Positions 1 to 5,893 of a stretch of DNA of 6,088 bases are shown here, piece after piece. A model generated the notes under the pieces. That model was given only the letters and a program-made list of their open reading frames with translations. It did no database searches and was not told where the DNA came from. The first letter of the stretch is position 1. Each line of letters opens with the position of its first letter. The stretch comes from Gemmatimonadota bacterium (GTDB lineage: Bacteria > Gemmatimonadota > Gemmatimonadetes > Longimicrobiales > Gaopeijiaceae), in assembly GCA_016209995.1 (NCBI GenBank), contig JACQVC010000325.1:1-6088 (forward strand), in the 5' to 3' direction. A program made the position numbers and the translations under genes.

Positions 1-570
1 CAGCATCGTTTCGAGGGCCATCCGCCTCCAGCCGGAGCCGCCGGCGAACGGCTGCCATTGCACGGGTGCTCGGGTCGAGGCTCCGAGGACGCGGCTCGCG
101 CCACCGGTCGCGCCCGCTGTGATGATCCTGAACGGGATAGCGACCTTACGGGTGATTCCCCGAATCGAGAGGTCGCCGACTACGAGGTATTCCTCACCCC
201 ATTTCCGCACGTGATCGCCGGTGAAGGTGATCACGGGGTAGCGGTCGACGGCGAGGAACCGGGGCCCGCGCAGTTGCTCGTTCGTGAGGTCTGATCCCGT
301 ATCGATGCTCGCAGCTCGCACCGTCACGCTCACTGACGACTTCGACACGTCGCGCTCATCGTGACGGATCGCAACATCGTAGTCCTTGAAGCTGCCGGCG
401 AAGCGGCCGAGGCCCCGCGCAAACGGCACGGAGAATGCGAGCCGCGAGCGCACGGTGTCGATCGGAACGGGGGCTTGAGCGGCGAGCGGTCGGGCCAGGG
501 CGAGGAGCAGAAGCGCTGGCGGCCCGGCCAGGCTCAGCCCCCAGTGCTGCGACCTGCTAAGGATAGTCAC
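1..570 (-). CDS. YceI-family secreted protein, C-terminus cut by the window edge
   Basis: The reading frame is open from a GTG at 570 down to base 1, giving 190 codons without a stop. Residues 1-33 look like a Sec signal peptide: a hydrophobic stretch at about 19-31 (PALLLLALARPLAA) and an A-Q-A cleavage site before P34. The rest fits the YceI lipocalin-like barrel. DTVRSRLAFSV (38-48) is the first strand. SVTVRAASIDTG (81-92) and the following LRGPRFLAVDRYPVITFTG (100-118) match the typical 'LRs.dFfdv..yP.itF.s' block. VVGDLSIRGITRKV (130-143) matches 'v.GdLtirGvTr'. RRMALETML at the edge fits the late 'R.gfEa.t' strand, so only about 20-30 residues are probably missing. YceI proteins bind polyisoprenoid or similar lipids in the periplasm; the ligand here is unknown. 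The start overlaps the end of the upstream lipoprotein gene by 14 bases, which suggests translational coupling. No strong ribosome site precedes the GTG. The family is clear; the exact start is less so. Confidence 0.86.
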   Translation of the reverse strand, partial: MTILSRSQHWGLSLAGPPALLLLALARPLAAQAPVPIDTVRSRLAFSVPFARGLGRFAGSFKDYDVAIRHDERDVSKSSVSVTVRAASIDTGSDLTNEQLRGPRFLAVDRYPVITFTGDHVRKWGEEYLVVGDLSIRGITRKVAIPFRIITAGATGGASRVLGASTRAPVQWQPFAGGSGWRRMALETML

Positions 571-1012
571 ACAGCGGCGCGTCGAGATTCGGACCCGCCG
601 AGGGGTCCCGCGCGATGGTCTGTACCGCTCGCCTCATCTCCACCTGGATCTGAAGCTGGAGTTCGTCGCCGGGATTGACCACCATGGCTTCGGTCAGGCA
701 GCGCTCACCCGCGAGCAGATCGATCTCGATCTGAAGTTGCCGCGGGACCTCCCATCGCATGGTGAAGTTCTGCGTCCGCTTTCCGGTGACGATGCCGAGG
801 CGCTCTCGATTACGACCTTCGGCAACCGCCCACAGCGTGGCGTCGCTGAAATTGTTGTTGATGATCTCGATGCGGATGTAGTCCCGGCCTCCGCCGCCGG
901 CCAGCCCGTCGCGGCGGCCGAAAGGAAGACAGGCTGCCAGCAGCGTGACGGCGGCAAGCGCTACCAGGCTGCCGGACCGCGAGGCGGCTCGGCGTGATGC
1001 GGGCAAGGGCAT
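557..1012 (-). CDS. Small lipoprotein of unknown function
   Basis: A 151-residue protein starting at an ATG with a good ribosome site just upstream. The N-terminus is a type II signal peptide: several arginines in the first 12 residues, a hydrophobic run, then the lipobox L-A-A-C with the lipidated cysteine at residue 28. A Gly-rich linker (GLAGGGG) follows. The mature domain alternates hydrophobic and polar residues as beta strands do: DYIRIEIINNNFSDATLWAV, then RERLGIVTGKRT, a strand around NFTMRW, LQIEIDLLAG, and a Pro-Gly turn followed by LQLQIQVEM. This layout resembles short beta-sandwich lipoproteins I associate with Gemmatimonadota; no function is known to me. Two cysteines remain in the mature part, in GERCLTE and near the end in APLCDYP, and could form a disulfide. 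It is probably anchored to a membrane and co-expressed with the YceI-family gene, whose start lies inside its 3' end. Gene reality is secure; function is unassigned. Confidence 0.85.
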   Translation of the reverse strand: MPLPASRRAASRSGSLVALAAVTLLAACLPFGRRDGLAGGGGRDYIRIEIINNNFSDATLWAVAEGRNRERLGIVTGKRTQNFTMRWEVPRQLQIEIDLLAGERCLTEAMVVNPGDELQLQIQVEMRRAVQTIARDPSAGPNLDAPLCDYP

Positions 1013-1017
1013 TTCAT

Positions 1018-1024
1018 CCTCTCC
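1018..1024 (-). promoter_or_regulatory. Ribosome binding site of the lipoprotein gene
   Basis: Read on the minus strand the sequence is GGAGAGG, five bases before the ATG at 1012. It is one of the best Shine-Dalgarno matches in the window and supports that start over the out-of-frame ATG at 1017. Confidence 0.7.
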
Positions 1025-1214
1025 GGTCGAAGGGTTGTGCCGGTGTCTACCCCCTGGCCGAGGCTTTGTGCCGCGGTTCCGTCAGGTGCGACCGCGAGGG
1101 AGGCCGGGTTGCGTGATCATGCAGGCCAGGGTAGCCTCCGGCGAGCCAGCGTCTTTGCTAGCGACGTGTTGGCGAGGCGGAACCTTATGGTCATGCCGGA
1201 TAGACGCGCGCATC

Positions 1215-1220
1215 GAGAGG
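1215..1220 (+). promoter_or_regulatory. Ribosome binding site that fixes the amidase GTG start
   Basis: GAGAGG lies four bases before the GTG at 1225. This supports the GTG as the true start rather than a later in-frame codon. Confidence 0.65.
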
Positions 1221-1224
1221 ACCC

Positions 1225-2541
1225 GTGATCGGACTTGAAGCTGGCCCGCGACTGAGCGAGCTGGCGGCGGCGTTGCGCGGCGAAGCGCTTGCGCTCTCGG
1301 ATTACTTGGATCGCCTCGAGTCCACGATCGCCGCGAAGGAGCCGGAGATCCACGCGCTCCTGCCCGAGCCGGACCGTTTCGCCCGCTTGCGCGCCGAGGC
1401 GGCGGCGCTGTTGTCCCGCTATCCGGATGCGGCAGGTCGGCCGCCACTCTTCGGTATCGTGTTGGGCGTCAAGGACATCTTCCGTGTCGAGGGCTTCGAG
1501 ACCCGCGCCGGCAGCCGACTTCCTCCGGAGGCGCTGGCGGGTGCGGAAGCGCCGTGCGTGACGGCGCTGCGACGCGCGGGCGTGCTGATCCTCGGCAAGA
1601 CGGCCACCACGGAGTTCGCGTTCCGGGCGCCCGCGTCGACCCGCAATCCGCGCAGGCTCGCGCACACACCCGGCGGGTCGAGCAGTGGATCGGCTGCGGC
1701 CGTGGCGGCCGGGTTCTGTCCGTTGGCGTTGGGCAGCCAGACCATTGGATCCACCATCCGTCCAGCCTCGTTCTGCGGCGTCGTCGGAATGAAACCGAGC
1801 TACGAGCGCGTATCGCGGCAGGGCGTGATCCCGCTGGCGCCTTCGCTCGACCACGTGGGCCTGCTGACCACGGACGCGGCGGGCGCCGCGACGGCCGCGA
1901 GCGTGATGATGCACGACTGGGACGCTAGCCGGGCCCCGCGCGGCCGGGGAGGGACCGGCCGGCCCGTGTTAGGCGTGCCGCGCGGGCCCTACCTCGAGCG
2001 GGCGTCGGCGGAAGGGCTCGACTACTTCGAGAAGGTATGTCGGCGTCTGGTTGCTGCCGGCTACGACGTGCGTGACGTGCGCGCGCTCGAGAACTTCGAG
2101 GCGATCGAGCGTCAACACCTGCGAGCGATGGCGTGCGAGGCCGCACGTGTCCATGCCGTATGGTTCGCCCGATACAGGGAGCTGTATCACCCACTGACGG
2201 TCGAGCTGCTCGAACGGGGTCGCGGCGTGGCGGAATCCGAGCTGGGGGACGCTCTGGACGGCCGGCTGCGGGTACGGCGGGAGCTAGGTGATCTCATGCA
2301 GGCGAGCGGCATAGACGCGTGGATCGCGCCGGCGGCGACGGGTCCCGCGCCGCGCGGTCTGGAAAACACCGGCGATGCCGTGATGAGCCTGCCCTGGACG
2401 TATGGCGGCTTGCCGGTGCTGGCGCTCCCCACGGGCTCGGGACCGAACGGCCTGCCCATGGGAATCCAGATCGTGGGGGATTGGCACGCGGACGAAGCGA
2501 TCGTGGCATGGGGGACGCGGCTCGAGGAGGTACTGAGCTGA
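1225..2541 (+). CDS. Amidase-signature family hydrolase
   Basis: A 438-residue protein, normal length for the amidase-signature (AS) family, whose members hydrolyse C-N amide bonds through a Ser-cisSer-Lys triad. The core is intact. GVKDIF at 81-86 supplies the catalytic lysine K83. PGGSSSGSAAAV from 149 carries the cis-serine, S152. SQTIGSTIRPASFCG at 171-185 carries the nucleophile S176, 24 residues after S152, as in characterised AS enzymes. GMKPS and the later SLDHVG follow in the usual order, and the C-terminal LPVLALPTG and GLPMGIQIVG are the standard end of the fold. The nucleophile loop differs from the common TDTGGSIR pattern; Q and I replace D and G. No signal peptide is visible, so it is probably cytoplasmic. 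It could act on an aliphatic or aryl amide, or on a carbamoyl compound. It is not convincingly GatA: no gatB or gatC is adjacent and the N-terminal helix region is generic. The SDR gene follows 78 bases downstream on the same strand. Family certain, substrate unknown. Confidence 0.93.
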   Translation: MIGLEAGPRLSELAAALRGEALALSDYLDRLESTIAAKEPEIHALLPEPDRFARLRAEAAALLSRYPDAAGRPPLFGIVLGVKDIFRVEGFETRAGSRLPPEALAGAEAPCVTALRRAGVLILGKTATTEFAFRAPASTRNPRRLAHTPGGSSSGSAAAVAAGFCPLALGSQTIGSTIRPASFCGVVGMKPSYERVSRQGVIPLAPSLDHVGLLTTDAAGAATAASVMMHDWDASRAPRGRGGTGRPVLGVPRGPYLERASAEGLDYFEKVCRRLVAAGYDVRDVRALENFEAIERQHLRAMACEAARVHAVWFARYRELYHPLTVELLERGRGVAESELGDALDGRLRVRRELGDLMQASGIDAWIAPAATGPAPRGLENTGDAVMSLPWTYGGLPVLALPTGSGPNGLPMGIQIVGDWHADEAIVAWGTRLEEVLS

Positions 2542-2619
2542 CGCTCGCTGGCCCGGCGGTGGCCCGAACGCGGCTCGCCCCACTACTCGGACAGGCTCCT
2601 AGGCGAACGGCGAACTTGC

Positions 2620-3399
2620 ATGGATCTCGGACTGAAGGAGCGGGTGGCGCTGGTCAGCGGCGGTAGCCGCGGGATCGGCCGGGCCATCGCCCGTGCGCTG
2701 GCCGCGGAGGGCTGTCGCGTGGCCATCTGCGCGCGCACGCAGGCCGAGGTCGAGAAGGCGGCCGACGAGATCCGCGCAGCGACGGGATCGGAGGTCGTAC
2801 CGTTCACCGTGGACCTGACGCACCGCAGCGCCACGCAGCGGTTCGCAGATGGCGCGCTCGAGGCCTTCGGGCGCATCGACGTTCTGGTCAACAACGTCGG
2901 CGGCAACCTGCGCAAGCCGTTCGAGGAAACCACCGACGAGGATTGGGATGAGCTGCTCGAGCTCAACCTCCTGGCCTCCCTGCGCCTCACGCGCTGCGTG
3001 CTTCCCGTCATGAAACGCAGCGGCTACGGCTCCATCATCTTCGTGTCGTCAGTCTGGGGTCGGGAGGCCGGGGGTCCCGGTATGTCCATCTACCACACCA
3101 CGAAGACGGCCGTGATCAGCGCGGCCAAGGTACTGGCCCTCGAGCTCGCACCCGTGGGGATTCGCGTGAACAGCGTCGCGCCCGGCTCGATCCGGTTTCC
3201 GGGCGGATCCTGGGACCGGCGAGCGCGTGACGACCCGGACAAGGTGGCGAAGTTCGTGGCGGACAACATGCCGCTCGGGCGCTTCGGGTCCGCAGAAGAG
3301 GTCGCCGCGCTGGTTGCGTTTCTCGCCTCCGAGCGCGCGAGCCTGATCACCGGCGCGTGTATTCCGGCCGATGGGGGGCAGGGGAAGTCGATGATCTAG
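2620..3399 (+). CDS. Classical short-chain dehydrogenase/reductase (SDR)
   Basis: A 259-residue protein, typical length for a classical SDR, a Rossmann-fold NAD(P)-dependent oxidoreductase. Visible motifs in order: the dinucleotide loop GGSRGIG at 14-20, D65 in TVDLT (adenine contact), NNVGG at 91-95, the structural asparagine N116 in LELN, the catalytic serine in FVSS (143-144), then Y158-x3-K162 in IYHTTK. The complete N-S-Y-K tetrad is present. VNSVAPGSI at 183-191 and the C-terminal DGGQGKSMI also match the family. R17 after the glycine loop and R39 at the end of the second strand favour NADP(H). It is FabG-like in sequence but is not part of a fatty-acid synthesis cluster, so acting on a hydroxy or keto metabolite is the safer call. 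No strong ribosome site precedes the ATG; it probably depends on transcription, and perhaps translation, from the amidase gene 78 bases upstream. The 2542-2619 spacer shows no promoter or terminator. Confidence 0.94.
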   Translation: MDLGLKERVALVSGGSRGIGRAIARALAAEGCRVAICARTQAEVEKAADEIRAATGSEVVPFTVDLTHRSATQRFADGALEAFGRIDVLVNNVGGNLRKPFEETTDEDWDELLELNLLASLRLTRCVLPVMKRSGYGSIIFVSSVWGREAGGPGMSIYHTTKTAVISAAKVLALELAPVGIRVNSVAPGSIRFPGGSWDRRARDDPDKVAKFVADNMPLGRFGSAEEVAALVAFLASERASLITGACIPADGGQGKSMI

Positions 3400-3421
3400 C
3401 GGTTAGCGCGGGGAAGGGTCC

Positions 3422-3436
3422 GTTCGCTACGCGAAC
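3422..3436. terminator. Short hairpin at the convergent gene junction, possible bidirectional terminator
   Basis: GTTCGC (3422-3427) and GCGAAC (3431-3436) form a perfect 6-base stem around a 3-base loop, TAC. Beyond a C-C mismatch two more pairs are possible (3419-3420 with 3438-3439). It lies between the SDR stop (3399) and the stop of the minus-strand gene (3427-3429), overlapping the latter. Position suits a terminator for both directions, but there is no T-rich tract on either side and the stem is short, so intrinsic termination is uncertain. Confidence 0.3.
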
Positions 3437-4512
3437 CGAACGAATGTGACCTGCAACTGCCGCGTCGCGCCCTGGGCCCGTTTCCACTGTACCAGGATCG
3501 GGCTCTGATACTCGCCCTCGATGATCGTGCCGCGGCCGGCCACGTCGTGGTCGAACACCGGGAGGGAGATGGCCCGCTTCATGCGCAGGAAGCGCGACGC
3601 CGGAACCGCTAGCAGTCGATTCACGACGCGCTCGACCAGGGATTCCCTCATGCCGAGCGCGTCCATCAGCTCGTTGAGCACCTGAACGGCATCGTATTTC
3701 GCGTAGTTGATGGTCTTGCTGGGGATCGCGCGTGGGTCCTGGAGCATGTGCTTCCCCTTCTCCAGCATATAGTGGAGCGGGTTGGCCAGGACCTCGGCGA
3801 GGTCGTGCTTCATGAGCAGGGTCTCGTACTCGATGACGGTGAGCCCGGCGTTGCGCTCCTCCGGCCCGAGCGCGACGTCGATTCGCCCTTTAACGATGCC
3901 CTGACGCGCGACCTCCTCGCGCAGCTCATCAAAGAGCCCCAAGCGCGGATCCTTCAGGCTCAGCGAGTCCACCGCATACTGCGAGACCGGAACCGCGATC
4001 TGGCGCGTGGTGACGGGTTCCTCGCGGTGGTAGCCAACGACGGTCGTACGGCGCTGGCGTTTTTCGCCCTCGCAGACGCCGTCGAGATCGACGAACCAGA
4101 CGGGTTGGCGGGACGGGTGGTCTACGGTCACGCAGCTCGTGAGTCCCGCCCCGATATAGGACAGGTGTGAATCCGCGTTGCGCGGCTCGCGCCCTCGCTG
4201 CTCGGCGCTCAGCTCTTCACGCAAGTGCAATTCGTCATGCCGGTAGCCCGCGTTCGGCGGGAACAGCCGCTGCACGGCGCTGAAGAACGCGCGGATGCGG
4301 TCCGGGTCATGATCCAGCCGAGTGGACAGCTTGGGGTCCACGTATCCGGCCGTCGTATGGTAGGAGACGAAGAGCGCGCGCGGGAACCGGGCTGCCACCT
4401 CTCCCCACAGCTCCGCGAGCCGGCGGCTCACGTCAATGATGTCCAGGCGAGTAGCCGGCTTGATCTCGAGCGTGGCCTCCAGCGGCGCCGTGTACGCAGT
4501 AGCGGAATTCAT
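3427..4512 (-). CDS. YjbQ/UPF0047-domain protein with a long unrecognised C-terminal region
   Basis: From the ATG at 4512 the protein has 361 residues. The first half (about 14-165) aligns by eye with the YjbQ/UPF0047 family, normally only about 130-140 residues. LEIKPATRLDIIDVS begins the first strands; SYHTTAGYVD (about 50-59) is the family's H-T-T-A motif; LFPPNAGYRHDELH (83-96) matches 'l.P....Y.H'; NADSHL (112-117) matches the 'NadAHL' metal/active-site segment; VWFVDLDG followed by RQRRTTVV matches 'vf..efDGpR.R.v.V'. The conserved histidines are all present. YjbQ proteins are described as having weak thiamine-phosphate synthase activity, but their true role is poorly known. Residues from about 166 to 361 match nothing I recognise; they include charged helical stretches and end in beta-like segments. 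An alternative TTG start at 4551 would add 13 residues and place it 8 bases after the preceding gene's stop; I prefer the ATG because GAGAG lies four bases upstream and the YjbQ similarity begins after it. Likely cytoplasmic and co-transcribed with the two upstream genes. Confidence 0.8.
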   Translation of the reverse strand: MNSATAYTAPLEATLEIKPATRLDIIDVSRRLAELWGEVAARFPRALFVSYHTTAGYVDPKLSTRLDHDPDRIRAFFSAVQRLFPPNAGYRHDELHLREELSAEQRGREPRNADSHLSYIGAGLTSCVTVDHPSRQPVWFVDLDGVCEGEKRQRRTTVVGYHREEPVTTRQIAVPVSQYAVDSLSLKDPRLGLFDELREEVARQGIVKGRIDVALGPEERNAGLTVIEYETLLMKHDLAEVLANPLHYMLEKGKHMLQDPRAIPSKTINYAKYDAVQVLNELMDALGMRESLVERVVNRLLAVPASRFLRMKRAISLPVFDHDVAGRGTIIEGEYQSPILVQWKRAQGATRQLQVTFVRFA

Positions 4513-4516
4513 CCGT

Positions 4517-4521
4517 CTCTC
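4517..4521 (-). promoter_or_regulatory. Likely ribosome binding site favouring the ATG start at 4512
   Basis: On the minus strand this reads GAGAG, four bases before the ATG at 4512. The alternative TTG at 4551 has only CGAGCGGA directly against it. The difference is modest, so the start remains a preference rather than a certainty. Confidence 0.4.
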
Positions 4522-4559
4522 GACGTTATTCGCACGGCGGGCCTCTGTCAATCCGCTCG

Positions 4560-5885
4560 TTACCGACGCTCCGGCGCTTCCGCGCGGTGCTCCCGGATCG
4601 TGCGCACGGTCATGGTGAAGCTGCGCACGGCTGCGTGCGGATCGTAGACCACCAGTCTCGATCCGTGCTCTCCCAGCCTCTCCGGACGCGCGCCCGAGTA
4701 GGCCATCAGCGCTCGTGCCAGGATCCCGGAAGACTCCGCCAGCGACCCGTCCGCATATTCGCTCGCCAGCAGAGCGTTCACAGACAGATTCGGTGCGGAA
4801 TCAGGAACCAGGGCGACCGCGACCATAGCCACGAACGCGTTGTGCAGGAAGTTGAAGTTCAAGGCGAGGGGAGAATACGTCCGCTGCGCAGGCGAATGCC
4901 GGTCGAACTCCGTCAGCAGATCCGCGCGATATTGGTCCAGTCGTGCGCAGAAGTCCGCATACTCGTTCTGGTGTGTGGATAGCGAGGCCGGAGGCTTGCC
5001 CAGGAAAGCCCACGGGTCGGCCGTCAGCCCGTTCAGAAGACTCTCCACCACGCGTTCTCGTTCCGGTCCGTGAACGCCCGCCTCGTGGAGCCGCGAGTAC
5101 TCGCGCATCAGCGTGGCGAGCCCGAACAGCAGCCATGGATAGTCCACGACGTTATCGTCTCGCATCTTGACCAGATCCTTCTGGTACATGACCTGGAGTC
5201 CCCAGCGCAGGTGACCGCCGTTGACCGACGCGGCTGCGAAAGCCAGGCTCATGCGATGGACGTCATTCAGAGTCCGTACCTTCTCGAGCAAGTCGTGATA
5301 CGCCTTCTCGTGCGGGTGATAGAGGGCGATGGCAAGGTGCAGGAGCATCGCGGCATCATCGACGAACTTGCGGCCGCTTCCGCCCGCCCCCTGTAGCTCT
5401 CCCACGAGTCGAGTCACGCGGTCCACGTTATCGTCCGCATCGCCTTCATCCCAGGCTCGCAGGACGAACAAAGCCAGGACGTAGAGGAAGTAGCAGTCCA
5501 GCAGGATGGCCAGGGATGCGCGCTCGTAGTCCTTGACGATGCCCTCGCCCGCAAAGCGGTCCAGCATCATTACCGGGATGATCTCCCTGGTGAAGTGGTG
5601 CTTGCCGTGGTCCCATGCTTGGAGCACATGAAACCCTTCCTGTCGCGTCCGGCTGTCCAGCTTTCTGACGATGTGATCGAGCGCTAGTGGACGCGATCGG
5701 GTCTTGAAGACGTGGGAGCGCATGCCGGCACGGAGCTGTTGAATCGCCTCGCGAAGATTCCCCGCCTCGAGGGCACGGTCGACGATCTCAACGCGCGTCG
5801 CGCCTTTGAGGGCCGTCTCCACTACCTCGAAGGCCTCTGCCAAGGTCATCCTGGCGTCCGACCGTTTTGGCTCGAGCTTGGACAT
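4560..5885 (-). CDS. Uncharacterised helical protein, middle gene of the radical SAM/YjbQ operon
   Basis: A 441-residue protein I do not recognise. Composition suggests mostly alpha-helix throughout (for example AEAFEVVETALKGA at 16-29 and REAIQQLRAGM at 45-55). It has no N-terminal signal peptide. Residues about 123-143 (ASLAILLDCYFLYVLALFVLR) are strongly hydrophobic; with a buried D130 this may be a core helix rather than a membrane span. Histidines cluster in two places, H86, H93, H96, H97 and H183, H190, H192, H197, which would be compatible with metal binding, but no known motif is formed. A second hydrophobic segment lies at about 346-360. The C-terminal tail is charged. The ATG start lies 8 bases after the stop of the radical SAM gene; a GGAG sits about 13 bases upstream, further than ideal, so translation is probably coupled. 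A later ATG at 5849 (residue 13) is possible but has no better site. The long open frame, compact spacing and normal amino-acid composition make it a real gene; its function is unknown, and context suggests work with its neighbours. Confidence 0.82.
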   Translation of the reverse strand: MSKLEPKRSDARMTLAEAFEVVETALKGATRVEIVDRALEAGNLREAIQQLRAGMRSHVFKTRSRPLALDHIVRKLDSRTRQEGFHVLQAWDHGKHHFTREIIPVMMLDRFAGEGIVKDYERASLAILLDCYFLYVLALFVLRAWDEGDADDNVDRVTRLVGELQGAGGSGRKFVDDAAMLLHLAIALYHPHEKAYHDLLEKVRTLNDVHRMSLAFAAASVNGGHLRWGLQVMYQKDLVKMRDDNVVDYPWLLFGLATLMREYSRLHEAGVHGPERERVVESLLNGLTADPWAFLGKPPASLSTHQNEYADFCARLDQYRADLLTEFDRHSPAQRTYSPLALNFNFLHNAFVAMVAVALVPDSAPNLSVNALLASEYADGSLAESSGILARALMAYSGARPERLGEHGSRLVVYDPHAAVRSFTMTVRTIREHRAEAPERR

Positions 5886-5893
5886 CGAATCCG

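Larger units (their letters stand above)
1013..1224. promoter_or_regulatory. Divergent intergenic region, presumed to hold promoters for both flanking units
   Basis: These 212 bases separate the starts of the lipoprotein gene (minus) and the amidase gene (plus), so promoters for both units are expected here by position. I see no convincing -35/-10 pair on either strand. The only AT-richer patch on the plus side is around 1183-1190 (CCTTATGG), and it lacks a well-spaced -35. A weak inverted repeat, CGCGGT at 1072-1077 and ACCGCG at 1091-1096, could be an operator half-site pair or chance. Short frames crossing this region are Arg/Pro-rich, lack family features and look non-coding. The regulatory role is inferred from layout only. 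Confidence 0.4.

Noticed and set aside
1..120. Possible frameshift near the end of the visible YceI-family frame
   Set aside because: The segment before the edge looked divergent at first and another frame is also open, but RRMALETML in the main frame fits the late family strand. A loop insertion explains the divergence without a frameshift.
58..678. Plus-strand frames at 58-294 and 361-678
   Set aside because: They are antisense to the YceI-family and lipoprotein genes, which have clear signal peptides and family motifs; the plus-strand products are Arg/Pro/Gly-rich and featureless.
1072..1096. Inverted repeat CGCGGT/ACCGCG in the divergent intergenic region
   Set aside because: Six GC-rich bases with a 13-base spacer are expected by chance at this composition, and no second copy or nearby promoter supports an operator.
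1037..1238. Small plus-strand frames in the intergenic region before the amidase
   Set aside because: They have no ribosome site or conserved features and run into the amidase start, which has its own good site; the sequence looks non-coding.
1117..1914. Long minus-strand open frame (265 codons) opposite the amidase gene
   Set aside because: Its translation is very rich in Arg, Ala and Gly with no fold-like pattern, and it lies antisense to a clearly conserved enzyme. In GC-rich DNA such frames are common shadows.
3748..4647. Plus-strand frames of 140 codons at 3748-4170 and 4225-4647
   Set aside because: Both are antisense to the YjbQ-domain gene, whose frame carries conserved motifs throughout. 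No domain or good ribosome site supports the plus-strand products.
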